Of a DNA stretch of 64,000 bases, positions 50,553 through 59,234 are shown piece by piece; the first letter of the stretch is position 1, and every line of letters starts with the position of its first letter. Position numbers and translations under genes: made by a program. The DNA is from Methanosarcinales archaeon Methan_01. GTDB lineage: Archaea > Halobacteriota > Methanosarcinia > Methanotrichales > Methanotrichaceae. Under the pieces are notes generated by a model. The model was not told where the DNA came from. It did no database searches and saw only the letters and a list, made by a program, of their open reading frames with translations. The stretch is from assembly GCA_001602645.1 (NCBI GenBank), contig LUYE01000010.1:1-64000 (forward strand), read 5' to 3'.

Positions 50553-52321
50553 CACCATCCCCCCTCGGCGCCGTTGACGACGATTGCCTCCGGTTTCCTC
50601 AGATACTTGTCCGGCACCGGATAGTTCGCAAACCCGATGGTGTAGTACTTGAACCACTCACGAACGTCAGCCATCATATCTTTCGCTAGCCCCTCGTCGA
50701 CCTCGGGCTTGCAGTAGTACCTCCTCCCTTCGGGGATGGCGACGACCTCGCCCTGCCGCGCCACGACCATGCCATCCTTTATGGTTAGATCGGCCCGGCT
50801 GAAGGCCCTGATCACTTCATCGGAGTCGGCGGGGTTGAAATTCTCGGGGTCGATGTCGTAGACGGCGACATCCCCGTCAGCCCCCTCCCCCAGGTGGCCC
50901 TTCCGATACGCCATGCCGATGGTCCTGGCGGTGTTCGCTCGGGTGAGGATCGCTATCTCAAAGAGGGTCATCTCCCTCTCGACCCCGCCGAGGCTGGACC
51001 TGTCGTACCCCCATTTGTGGCACTCGGCGGCGGTCGCATCCCTCGCCCGCCTCGACATCAGCCAGGCTATAACCTGGGGGTACTTGGTGAAGACTCCGCC
51101 GTTGGGGTGGTCTGTGGTCATGATCGTCTTCCAGGGGTCTTCCACCAGAAGAAGCATCTCCAGGCCTATCGCCCACTGGACGGCGCTGATGGGGTTACCT
51201 TTCAGGTAGGTGAAGGGGATCACCCCCGATCCACACTCCAGCTCCACGTCGGTGTTCGACCACTTCTGCCCCCCGATACCGGCGAGGACGTAGAGGTCGT
51301 GTATCGAGGGGCCGTCGCCGGTCATGCAGGTGGCGGGCCCGAAGGGGACGGCACCGTTGTCGATCACCACGTGGTCGGCCTTGTTTACGTACCTGGCCAG
51401 CCCAGCGGCCCCGGACTCGAAGTCCCTCCAGCTCGTTCCGCCGAAGGCGTTGAACTGGGCGTGGGCGAGGTAGACGCTCTGGGCTCGATGGGGGTCCAGT
51501 TTCGTCTCGGCCCACTCTACCCCCATCTTCTGGGAGGGGACGACGTCTGAGGGGACCTCCAGAGACTCCTTTGTGATCTCCGCATTTCCTGGGTGGCCAA
51601 GGTTGTTTGCGTGCAAGTGGAGCGAGATCGGCATTCCCAGCCTCTCGTTCACCTCGGCGAGGCCGTGGATCACCTCCCTTGCCGTCACCTCGAAGTGGAT
51701 GTTCGGCTCGTCGAGGGAGTGGACATTTCTTCCCCAGCCCCAGTTCTCGACCCCGGCGGGGTTGACGCACTTGATCCCGTAGGCTTTGTGGGCCTTCATC
51801 ATCCAGGCGACGTAGGCGGCGGCCTTCTCGACCTCCCCTTCATGGAGGTAGCGCATCAAAAACCAGTTGTTTCCGAGGACGAGGTAGGCCCCCATGTCGA
51901 GCATCGGCGTCGACCTCATCTCCTCGTGGGTGTGCCGGGCCTCCAGGGGCGGCATCGCCGCCTCAAAGACGGTGGTGTAGCCCATCGCCGAGTAGTCATA
52001 CCCCTGCTTGTAGACGGTGGGAACTGTATAGCCGGAGCCCGAGTGGGTGATCTCGGTCCTCTGCCTCACGGAGCCGATATGGTCTTCGGGGCGCATCAGC
52101 CTTCCGGCGTTCACCTTCGCTCCGGCGACATGGGCGTGAGAGTCGACGCCCCCCGGCATCACCGTCTTTCCCCTAGCGTCGATCGCCTTGGCCCTCGCGA
52201 GATCGGCTCTGGTGAGGTCTTCTACAACTTTTCCGTCCTTTATGAAGACGTCCATCACCTCGCCGTCGATCTCGTTCAGGGGGTCGAAGACGTGCCCGTT
52301 CTTTATGACCATCGTCGGCAT
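50552..52321 (-). CDS. fmdA: Formylmethanofuran dehydrogenase subunit A (amidohydrolase)
   Basis: A 589-residue dinuclear-metal amidohydrolase that condenses formate with methanofuran in the complex. PGGVDSHAHVAG gives the metal-binding histidines, YGIKCVNPAG the likely bridging Lys, LHLHANNLGHPGN and LAHAQFNAFGG more ligands, and MTTDHPNGG the Asp. ATG 52321 overlaps the fmdF stop (TGATG) and has GGGAGGTGG ahead of it, so upstream in-frame codons are not needed. Confidence 0.95.
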   Translation of the reverse strand: MPTMVIKNGHVFDPLNEIDGEVMDVFIKDGKVVEDLTRADLARAKAIDARGKTVMPGGVDSHAHVAGAKVNAGRLMRPEDHIGSVRQRTEITHSGSGYTVPTVYKQGYDYSAMGYTTVFEAAMPPLEARHTHEEMRSTPMLDMGAYLVLGNNWFLMRYLHEGEVEKAAAYVAWMMKAHKAYGIKCVNPAGVENWGWGRNVHSLDEPNIHFEVTAREVIHGLAEVNERLGMPISLHLHANNLGHPGNAEITKESLEVPSDVVPSQKMGVEWAETKLDPHRAQSVYLAHAQFNAFGGTSWRDFESGAAGLARYVNKADHVVIDNGAVPFGPATCMTGDGPSIHDLYVLAGIGGQKWSNTDVELECGSGVIPFTYLKGNPISAVQWAIGLEMLLLVEDPWKTIMTTDHPNGGVFTKYPQVIAWLMSRRARDATAAECHKWGYDRSSLGGVEREMTLFEIAILTRANTARTIGMAYRKGHLGEGADGDVAVYDIDPENFNPADSDEVIRAFSRADLTIKDGMVVARQGEVVAIPEGRRYYCKPEVDEGLAKDMMADVREWFKYYTIGFANYPVPDKYLRKPEAIVVNGAEGGW

Positions 52322-53349
52322 CAGACCACCTCCCTTCTCTCGAGCCATATCGCCTCGGTCGGGCAGATCAGGCTGCAGGTGGCGCAGGAGCCGCAGGCAT
52401 CCTGGTCGACCACCACGATCGCCCCATTCTCCACCTCCAGGAGGGGCTTCTTCTCCAGCTCGTTGAGGTGGCCCGCTGCGAGGTACGGATCGGAGAGGGC
52501 GTTGACGGGACAGACGATGACGCAGTTTCCGCAGCCGAGGCAGGCGTCCCGGTCGGTCATCAAGATGGAGGTGAGGTCCGGCCGGGGCGCGGCCTCGGAG
52601 AGCTTCCTCTCGAAGGCCTTCTTCCCCTTCATCTCTGGGAGGATGGCCGTCTTCTTCACAACTATCGCGGCCACCGGGCAGGCCTGGGCACAGGCTCCAC
52701 AGTAGATGCAGGCATCTATTCGGTGGGTCACCTTCTCGACGATCTCACCCTGCTGCCAATCGCGGTTGAAGAGGGCGTTGGCTGGACAGACATCGACGCA
52801 TGTCCGGCAGGCCTGGCAGATTTGATCGTTCCGGGAAAATTCTCCGGCAAAGGGTTTCTGAAACGTGATGGCATCTTTCGGACAGACGGCGGCACACCAG
52901 CCACAGTGAACGCATCGATCGAGATCTATCAGGGTCTTTCCCTCAAGTCTCAGGCTGCCATCTCCGGCGAGCCGCCTATCCTCGAGCTCGATGCAGCCCC
53001 ATGGGCAGACCTCGGCGCATAGCCCACAGTGGACGCATCTTTCATCTACCAGGGTGGGATTCAGGGCGAAGCTGAGATAGGAATCGTCCTTTTCCGCCTT
53101 GCCCGCAACTCTCATCTCCAGCGCCCCTGTGGGGCAAACCCGAGCGCATAAGGCGCAAAAGACACATGCTCCAGTCATTCGCTTCTCGATGAACTCCTTA
53201 TCGATCAGCCCCCGGGCGACGGCCCCCACCGAACCTATCACCAACTCGCCTTTGGGACATATCTGGACGCAGGTTCCGCAACCAATGCACTTCTCGGGAA
53301 GATAGACCTGCGTTCTCTCCTCCCTTTCGTCCAGAATCACCGCTCTCAT
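52321..53349 (-). CDS. fmdF: Formylmethanofuran dehydrogenase subunit F (polyferredoxin)
   Basis: A 342-residue polyferredoxin with eight CxxCxxCxxxCP motifs, for example CIGCGTCVQICP, CVFCALCARVCP, CVHCGLCAEVCP, CQACRTCVDVCP and CGSCATCSLICP. It should carry eight [4Fe-4S] clusters and wire electrons to fmdB. In known complexes it also links to heterodisulfide reductase or dehydrogenases. It begins directly after fmdE. Confidence 0.94.
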   Translation of the reverse strand: MRAVILDEREERTQVYLPEKCIGCGTCVQICPKGELVIGSVGAVARGLIDKEFIEKRMTGACVFCALCARVCPTGALEMRVAGKAEKDDSYLSFALNPTLVDERCVHCGLCAEVCPWGCIELEDRRLAGDGSLRLEGKTLIDLDRCVHCGWCAAVCPKDAITFQKPFAGEFSRNDQICQACRTCVDVCPANALFNRDWQQGEIVEKVTHRIDACIYCGACAQACPVAAIVVKKTAILPEMKGKKAFERKLSEAAPRPDLTSILMTDRDACLGCGNCVIVCPVNALSDPYLAAGHLNELEKKPLLEVENGAIVVVDQDACGSCATCSLICPTEAIWLERREVV

Positions 53350-53982
53350 TTAACCCCCCGTCAAATCGATCTGGATATTTTTGCTCGATCTTTCAGCGCA
53401 GCCTCTGCAGAGCCCCTCATCACCCCGAAGAACGAAGCTTTCGCCGCACTCCCTGCAGACTGCGATCCTCTTCACCGGCTTTTCCGGTACCTTGACGTCC
53501 ACCATCTCCCAGGTGTAAACCCCGTCTTCGGCCCTGATCAGGTCTGAGATCGCCTCCTCGTGGGAGACCAGCCCAGCATTCATGTACCAGGAATGAAGCC
53601 TTGGATAAGAGGCGGTCTTAGCTGGGTCGAGGACAATCCTTACTCCTTTGGCTGTAGCCGCACCTTTCGGAGCCCTCCTGGAGATCGTCGCTGCCATCTT
53701 GCCATGATCCTCAATCTTGAGCCCTTTATTTCCGATGGTGCAACCCCCCAGAACCTGAAGGGCGTCAGGCATGCAGCTTAAAGTCTCGCAGGTGACGAAG
53801 AGCCTATCTCCTTCCGAAAATCCCAACGACCTTCTGGCGATGTTATAGATCTGGATGCCGACGAAGACTCCTGTGCTGAGGTAGCCGTGAAAGGGGACGA
53901 CCCTCTCGATCTGCGAAAGCATCTCCGGGTCGGTTATCGATCTTATGACCTCCTCCAAGGAAGGAAACCTCCTCCCGCCCAT
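53350..53982 (-). CDS. fmdE: FmdE, formylmethanofuran dehydrogenase-associated protein with zinc ribbon
   Basis: A 210-residue protein. The N-terminal FmdE domain has VPFHGYLSTGVFVGIQIYN, the conserved CETLSCMPDALQVLGGCTIGN and an LRIVL-like strand (VRIVLDP). The C-terminal zinc ribbon is CRECGESF and CRGC. Its exact function in the complex is unsettled. ATG 53982 is 30 bases from a minus-strand TATA (AATATACAAA, 54007-54016), so it is the leaderless first gene of the fmdEFACDB array, the order described for the molybdenum operon of Methanosarcina barkeri. Confidence 0.9.
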   Translation of the reverse strand: MGGRRFPSLEEVIRSITDPEMLSQIERVVPFHGYLSTGVFVGIQIYNIARRSLGFSEGDRLFVTCETLSCMPDALQVLGGCTIGNKGLKIEDHGKMAATISRRAPKGAATAKGVRIVLDPAKTASYPRLHSWYMNAGLVSHEEAISDLIRAEDGVYTWEMVDVKVPEKPVKRIAVCRECGESFVLRGDEGLCRGCAERSSKNIQIDLTGG

Positions 53983-54006
53983 CAAGTATCAGAAGGTTTA
54001 AGAAGG

Positions 54007-54016
54007 TTTGTATATT
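54007..54016 (-). promoter_or_regulatory. TATA box of the fmd operon
   Basis: The minus strand reads AATATACAAA, centred 30 bases upstream of ATG 53982. No ribosome-binding site lies between, so fmdE is probably read from a leaderless message. Confidence 0.5.
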
Positions 54017-54019
54017 CGC

Positions 54020-54600
54020 TTGCTTGAAGGGAGATATGCCGGCGTCTGCATTTGCTGATGGCGAGGGGCAGGCCCTCTCCAAGATGGGATCTCCGAGGGG
54101 GTGATAACGCGAACCTGTTCGAGATCCTCATCGATGGCAGGTAGGTCGATTCGACGGACTGAAACGGCTGTACCGATCCACCTCCCTGCACAGGAGAGGC
54201 TGTGGCAGAAGTTTCCATGAGAGGAAGGGCGGATCCATTCCCTCGCCGTAGAGGCAGCGGCGAGGGACTTTCCAGGATCGTCGAAGGCCGACCCCAGGGA
54301 GCGGGGAGACCTCCTCCGCCGAGGGGCGGAAGCGGTCCGGGATAGGATCGAAGAGATCGCTCATCCATGGGATTAGCGAGGAGGGATCGTCCTCCAGGTC
54401 CCCCTCCGACGGCGGGAAGGATAGCGGAATCGATCGCCGGCGGTCCCCGACCGCCCTCCGCGAGTACATGGAGGAGAAGCAGATCCGGATAGGTCTGAGG
54501 GGAATAGATTTTAAGCCCCCTTTTGGGGCTGCTCACCTGCCAATTTTGCAAGAGGGGTCTTCTGCCGCCTGAATCTGAGCAGATAGGATCTCGGTCAGCT
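54020..54600 (+). other. Interval between fmdE and the mod operator with traces of a decayed gene
   Basis: No intact gene. Short plus-strand fragments in different frames look like coding remnants: ANLFEILIDGR near 54113-54156, and ALREYMEEKQIRIGLRGIDF near 54450-54515. The latter resembles the C-terminal end of archaeal AAA-type (DUF4143-like) ATPases. Stops and frame changes separate them. This is weak evidence. The stretch 54225-54330 is GC-rich with self-complementary parts. Confidence 0.25.
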
Positions 54601-54612
54601 GAGGGGAACCTT

Positions 54613-54680
54613 CTTATAAGTTCACATATATGCTCACTTAATCGAAAAAAGTAAGCATATATGCTTACATATATGGTGAG
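54613..54680 (+). promoter_or_regulatory. Mod promoter with palindromic operator (three CATATATG cores)
   Basis: TTATAAG at 54614-54620 is a TATA-like element. Around it lie three CATATATG cores at 54625-54632, 54656-54663 and 54668-54675. The middle one is within a perfect 18-base palindrome, GTAAGCATATATGCTTAC (54651-54668), and the first lies in a 14/18 match to the same sequence. The sites overlap the expected transcription start of modA. This looks like a dimeric repressor site for Mo/W response; the regulator is not identified here. Confidence 0.65.
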
Positions 54681-54705
54681 CGGACATTCTGGAGGATGAT
54701 GATTG

Positions 54706-55554
54706 ATGATCAAGAGACTTGTATTGTTGGCCTCGATGGCTGTCCTGGTTTTTTCCTCGTCTGCGGTATCGGCTGATGAGCCAGAAGAGCTCGTAGTCTT
54801 CACAGCGGCGTCGTTGACGGGCGCTTTCAGCGAGATAGCGGAGATGTATGAGGATGAGACCGGCATCAAGGTCGTCTCCAACTTCGACGGCTCCCAGGCT
54901 CTCCGCACTCAGATAGAACATGGGGCCTACGCCGACGTCTTCGCCTCTGCCAATAATAAGCAGATGAATGCTCTAAAGGATCTTGGGCTCATGAACAACA
55001 GCAGCGTCTCCATCTTCACCAGGAATAAGCTGTCGTTGATAATTCCCAAGGATAATCCGGCGGAGATATCCAACCTTCGCGACATTGTGAAGCCAGGAGT
55101 GAAGATTGTTATAGGGACGAAGGATGTGCCCGTTGGCGATTATGCGCTACAAATCATAGACAAGCTGGGAAATGATTCTGCTTATGGTCCTGAATATAAA
55201 GAAAAGGTCCTGGCCAACATAATCTCCCAGGAGACGAACGTCAACTATGTTGTGACCAAGATCGCTCTGGGGGAGGCCGATGTGGGCTTTGCCTATGTAT
55301 CCGATGTCACCCTGGAGCTGTCGAGCAGGGTCAGCCAGATCGAGATACCAGACGAGTACAACATCATCGCTGAGTATCCCATAGGAATAACGACCGAATC
55401 CAGATACGCCGCAGAAGCTCTAGACTTCATAAATTTGGTGAAGTCAGAAGAGGGCAGAGCCGTTTTGGAGAGATACGGATTCTCTCCGGTATTGGATTCT
55501 GTCGCTGCATCAGAGGTATCCGGCACCACAGAGGAGCCGATGGCAGCCGCTTGA
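54706..55554 (+). CDS. modA: Molybdate/tungstate ABC transporter, substrate-binding protein
   Basis: A 282-residue exported binding protein. Residues 1-~23 are a signal peptide ending VSA. The mature part has LVVFTAASLTGAFSEIAE, the oxyanion Ser residues in AASL, NFDGSQALRTQIEHGAYADVFAS, and DVGFAYVSDV: the ModA/WtpA pattern. Whether molybdate or tungstate is preferred cannot be read. The C-terminus is Ala-rich without a lipobox at the start. GGAGGATGAT lies before ATG 54706. Preceded by the palindromic operator. Confidence 0.93.
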   Translation: MIKRLVLLASMAVLVFSSSAVSADEPEELVVFTAASLTGAFSEIAEMYEDETGIKVVSNFDGSQALRTQIEHGAYADVFASANNKQMNALKDLGLMNNSSVSIFTRNKLSLIIPKDNPAEISNLRDIVKPGVKIVIGTKDVPVGDYALQIIDKLGNDSAYGPEYKEKVLANIISQETNVNYVVTKIALGEADVGFAYVSDVTLELSSRVSQIEIPDEYNIIAEYPIGITTESRYAAEALDFINLVKSEEGRAVLERYGFSPVLDSVAASEVSGTTEEPMAAA

Positions 55555-55723
55555 GATAGGTGCTCCGTCCGGGCACAAGCAGGCAAAGATCGCCTGCCTG
55601 CCCTTTGATTTGAATTAGATGGATTTAAATCGGTTCAAGCCGCAAGTTGTCGAGGCATATTTTCACATGTATTTTCATCTATATTAAATACTATTTAAGT
55701 CAATATTGGATGTGGTGATTGAA

Positions 55724-56521
55724 ATGGAGCGAAAATATAATGGACGGCTGGAAGGGAGGACGGCGATAGTTACCGGATCGACTTACGGGATAGGGGAAGC
55801 CATAGCAAAAGTGCTGTCAAGCGAAGGCGCAATCTCGATCATTACCGAGAGGACGGATGAGGAGGGCGAGAGGGTCGCTGAGGAGATAAAATCAGCTTCT
55901 GGAGCCGCAGAGTTCCATCATGTGGACGAGACGGATGAGAGGGAGGTCGGCGAGGTCGCCCGAGCCACCTACGAGAGATACGGCAAGATAGACATCCTGG
56001 TGAACAATGCAGGCATAGCGGGTCCAAACAAGCCAACCCACGAGTACACTAAGGACGAATGGGAGCACGTCTTTGACGTGAACGTCACGGGGGCATTCCT
56101 CTGCACCAAGCATGTTGTCCCTTACATGAAGAAGGGCGGAGGCGGAAATATCGTCTACATATCATCGATATATGGAATAGTAGGAGCCCAAGACATTCCC
56201 GCCTACCACGCAACGAAGGCCTCGAACAGGATAATGGCCAAGATAGATGCCCTCCTCTATGCGAAGGACAATATAAGGGTCAACTCAGTCCATCCGGGTC
56301 TCATCTGGACCCCGCTGGTCAAGGATTTCCTCAAAGATCAGTCTGAAAAGTCGGCGGTTCCCATCGAGGATCTGAGAAGAGAGCTGGACGCAGAGCATCC
56401 AATAGGCCACATCGGAGAGCCGAATGACATCGCCCGCGGTGTGTTGTACCTCGTCTCGGACGAGGCGAAGTTCGTCACCGGAGAGGAGCTGGTCATAGAC
56501 GGGGGGTACACCAGCAGGTGA
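55724..56521 (+). CDS. Short-chain dehydrogenase/reductase inside the mod gene group
   Basis: A 265-residue classical SDR. The cofactor motif is TGSTYGIG (17-24), then LVNNAGIAG, ISSIYGIVG with the active Ser, and the YHATK Tyr/Lys pair; it closes with ELVIDGGYTSR. The acidic residue pattern after strand 2 (ITERTDEEGE) does not settle NAD versus NADP. Substrate unknown. It has its own A/T-rich promoter region (55678-55700) and GGTGAT ahead of ATG 55724. It separates modA from modB, which normally adjoin, so it is likely an insertion into the operon. Confidence 0.85.
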   Translation: MERKYNGRLEGRTAIVTGSTYGIGEAIAKVLSSEGAISIITERTDEEGERVAEEIKSASGAAEFHHVDETDEREVGEVARATYERYGKIDILVNNAGIAGPNKPTHEYTKDEWEHVFDVNVTGAFLCTKHVVPYMKKGGGGNIVYISSIYGIVGAQDIPAYHATKASNRIMAKIDALLYAKDNIRVNSVHPGLIWTPLVKDFLKDQSEKSAVPIEDLRRELDAEHPIGHIGEPNDIARGVLYLVSDEAKFVTGEELVIDGGYTSR

Positions 56522-56652
56522 CTTCATTGAGAAGTTATAATGCCGTCTCTTGGAGGCTCTGCCAGGAAGCCGACCCTCTTACGTCAACTACAGCGAGGAG
56601 AGGATCTCATGACGATGGCGTCTAGCTCTCTTGAAGTTCGAGGACGGATCTC

Positions 56653-57450
56653 TTGAGGGAGATAGCTCTGAAGGCGGCGATCGCCTTGGTCATCTGCCTG
56701 ACCATGGCTTTCATAGCTTTGCCGATAGCATCTCTCTTCCTTAAAAACTCCCCGGATGCAGTGCTCCGGTCCATGAACGATCCAGCGGTGAAGGACGCCC
56801 TCCGGCTGAGCCTTACGACCTCAACCCTCACCACGTTGATAGTCATCCTCATGGGGACGCCCGTGGCTTACGTAAACGCCCGTTTCAGCTATTTTGGCAA
56901 AGAGATGGTGGATTCCTTAATCGATCTGCCGGTGATCATGCCCCCGGCAGTTGCTGGAATTGCGCTCCTGATGGCATTTGGGCGGATGGGAATAGTCGGG
57001 CAACACCTGAACGCCCTCGGCTTTTCCATCGCCTTCACCACCCTGGCGGTGATCTTCGCCCAGGTATTTGTATCCTCCCCATTTTACATCCGCCAAGCCA
57101 GGACGAGCTTCGAAGACGTCGATCTATCCTTCGAAAATGCTGCGCGGACCCTGGGGGCCTCCAGGATCTATGCCTTCTTCCACGTCACCCTGCCCATGGC
57201 CATGAACGGCCTGATCTCCGGGGCCATCATGGCCTTTGCCCGCTCTCTGGGCGAGTTCGGTGCCACAATAATGTTCGCCGGCAACTTCCAGGGAAGGACG
57301 CAGACCATGCCTCTGGCCATTTACACGACGATGCAGGGAGATCTGGATGTGGCTCTCTGTCTTGCTCTGATCCTGGTTGCCATCTCATTTCTGATCATCG
57401 CGCTGGTAAAAAACCTTACCCGCCGGATGTATAAAAATGTTAGAAATTGA
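56653..57450 (+). CDS. modB: Molybdate/tungstate ABC transporter, permease
   Basis: A 265-residue membrane protein with about six transmembrane helices. It has the permease signature loop ENAARTLGASRIYAFFHVTLP (the EAA motif, given here in pieces: ENAARTLGAS and FFHVTLP) that contacts the ATPase, and LPVIMPPAVAGIALL. The start is TTG 56653. A TATA-like AGTTATAATG lies around 56532-56541. It overlaps modC by 14 bases. Confidence 0.92.
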   Translation: MREIALKAAIALVICLTMAFIALPIASLFLKNSPDAVLRSMNDPAVKDALRLSLTTSTLTTLIVILMGTPVAYVNARFSYFGKEMVDSLIDLPVIMPPAVAGIALLMAFGRMGIVGQHLNALGFSIAFTTLAVIFAQVFVSSPFYIRQARTSFEDVDLSFENAARTLGASRIYAFFHVTLPMAMNGLISGAIMAFARSLGEFGATIMFAGNFQGRTQTMPLAIYTTMQGDLDVALCLALILVAISFLIIALVKNLTRRMYKNVRN

Positions 57451-58165
57451 TGTCAAGAAAAAGCTGAGGGATTTCGATCTTGAATTGAGTATCAAGATTT
57501 CTAGGGGGGAGATCCTCATGCTGGTGGGAGATAACGGTTGCGGAAAGACCACCCTGCTGAACATGATAGCTGGCCTCATCGAACCCGATTCAGGGATGAT
57601 AGGGTTAGATGGAAGACCGCTATTTGATTCAAGCATCAAAATAGATATCGCTCCGGAGAGGAGGAGGATCGGGTATGTCTTTCAAAGCTATGCGCTCTTC
57701 CCCCACATGAGCGTCTACGAGAACGTGGCCTTTGGCCTGCGGACCCGCAATCTATCGAATAGAGAGATCGAACTCCTGGTGAGGGACCACCTCGCCGATG
57801 CCGGCCTCTGGGAGATCAGGAATGCCCGAGCCATGAAGATCTCTGGTGGCCAAAAGCAGCGTGTAGCCCTGGCGAGGGCGCTAATAATTGAGCCAGATAT
57901 CCTCCTGCTGGACGAACCGCTATCCTCCCTGGACATCAGAAAGCAGGCTGAAATGAGAAGAGAGCTTCGAGAAAAGCTCCGTTCTTACGCCGTTCCAAGC
58001 ATCATGGTCACTCATGATCTCAGGGACGTGGCGTCCATAGGGGACAGGGCATGCCTCATGGAGAGGGGAAAGATCGCGCTGGAGGGGAGAGTGGAGGATG
58101 TTATGAGTTGGGCTTCGGTCCATTCTGAAATAGAAGGAGAGGATAGTGGCTCCCTCATGAGATGA
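57437..58165 (+). CDS. modC: Molybdate/tungstate ABC transporter, ATP-binding subunit
   Basis: A 242-residue ABC ATPase. Walker A is GDNGCGKTT (31-39), Q-loop FQSYALFPH (82-90), signature ISGGQKQR (135-142, first residue Ile rather than Leu), Walker B ILLLDEP (155-161), and switch His in VTHD. It has no C-terminal Mop/TOBE regulatory domain, unlike E. coli ModC. It overlaps modB by 14 bases and is the last gene of the transporter. Confidence 0.92.
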   Translation: MLEIDVKKKLRDFDLELSIKISRGEILMLVGDNGCGKTTLLNMIAGLIEPDSGMIGLDGRPLFDSSIKIDIAPERRRIGYVFQSYALFPHMSVYENVAFGLRTRNLSNREIELLVRDHLADAGLWEIRNARAMKISGGQKQRVALARALIIEPDILLLDEPLSSLDIRKQAEMRRELREKLRSYAVPSIMVTHDLRDVASIGDRACLMERGKIALEGRVEDVMSWASVHSEIEGEDSGSLMR

Positions 58166-58253
58166 TCAAACCATAATCCTTCAAGGTGAGTGTTGTCGTT
58201 TTACGTTTTCATCGGAGGAACTGAATCGCAGGATCACGAATGAGGGGATTGAT

Positions 58254-58484
58254 GACAGATATTACCTCCTACTCCTTGACGAGCCCCTCCCGACCCTGGA
58301 CCTGAAGCAGCGATCCATGATGAAGAAGGAGCTGAGGAGGCGGGTCCGTGAGCAGCAACTCCCAAGCATCATCGTCACCCACGACCTCCGGGATGTCGCT
58401 GGGTTAGGGGATCGGGTCTGCCTCCTGGAGAAGGGTCGGCCGGCCCTGATCTGCGACGTCGAAGAGTTGAGGGCCGAGGTGGGT
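58254..58484 (+). pseudogene. Remnant of a second modC-like ATPase gene (C-terminal half only)
   Basis: The frame encodes YLLLLDEPLPTLDLKQRS, then KKELRRRVREQQLPSIIVTHD and LRDVAGLGDRVCLLEKG. These align one-for-one with the Walker B to switch-His part of the intact modC just upstream (LLLDEPLSSLDIRKQ, VPSIMVTHDLRDVASIGDR). The Walker A, Q-loop and signature parts are missing, and there is no start or ribosome-binding site. It is therefore a 5'-truncated duplicate. After ~58484 the frame runs antisense to the amidotransferase gene and has no meaning. Confidence 0.75.
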
Positions 58485-58682
58485 AGGGCGCCATCAGGAG
58501 AGGGCTATGAGCTGTGGGATACCTCCCCAAAGCTATCCGATGCAGGGCGTCCAGTTTCATCTGATGGGCTCCAGGTACATAGGGACGACACAATGACGGA
58601 CCGCTATCGTGGGTCCAGGTCCCTGCCGTCGCCAGGTCGAGATGGACCTTCCCGTCGCTATCCCCCCCGACCTCGGCCTCCG

Positions 58683-59234
58683 CTAGAGAGAAACGAATTT
58701 CTCCACTATCCACCTGTTCCTCACTTCGGGGTGGAATATGATCCCGGATATCGGCCTATCAGGGTGCTGGAAGGCCTCGACCCCGTCGGGACTCCCTGCG
58801 ACGAGGACGAAGCCCGGCGGCAGGGTGACCCCGAAGTTGTGGAGGTGATACCCCTCGATCCGCCGGGGGGGGCCGAGGAGAGGGGTCTCCTCGACGATAT
58901 CGATGCCTTCGAGGCCGATCTTCGGCTGGGGGAAGATCTTGCCGCCGAAGACGGCAGCTATCACCTGCATCCCGGCGCAGATCCCGAGGATCGGGCGTTC
59001 CGAGTCCCGGATCCAGGTGAAGAGATCGATTCTTTTGGAGTACGAATCGTCCTTCAGGGCTGTGCCGCAGAGGATGATCCGGTCTGCCCCCTGGACGGCT
59101 TCTTCGGAGAGCTTGAAGAAGTGGACGACCTGGCAATCGGACCCCGAGCGGCTCAGGATCCCGGCGATCGGATCGACGAACTCGCGCCTCGAGAGGGACC
59201 GGGGCCTGAAGCATAGGTCGACGAGGAGGATCAT
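58683..59234 (-). CDS. Class I glutamine amidotransferase, free-standing
   Basis: A 183-residue GATase. The nucleophile is C86 in GICAGMQ, with H168 and E170 in FHPEVRN completing the triad; IILCGTALKDD forms the oxyanion side. It resembles the TrpG/GuaA-A group but has no synthase domain, so it should pass ammonia to a partner. Its ATG overlaps the dph6 stop (ATGA), making Dph6, which uses ammonia, the obvious candidate partner. It could also be a GMP synthase subunit A paralogue. Confidence 0.8.
   Translation of the reverse strand: MILLVDLCFRPRSLSRREFVDPIAGILSRSGSDCQVVHFFKLSEEAVQGADRIILCGTALKDDSYSKRIDLFTWIRDSERPILGICAGMQVIAAVFGGKIFPQPKIGLEGIDIVEETPLLGPPRRIEGYHLHNFGVTLPPGFVLVAGSPDGVEAFQHPDRPISGIIFHPEVRNRWIVEKFVSL

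Noticed and set aside
53982-54908. 308-codon minus-strand frame across the fmdE-modA interval
   Set aside because: It runs antisense through the modA signal peptide and the operator, and has low-complexity Ser/Pro composition.
58485-59216. Continuation of the modC-remnant frame to ~300 codons
   Set aside because: Beyond 58484 similarity to modC ends and the frame is antisense to the amidotransferase.
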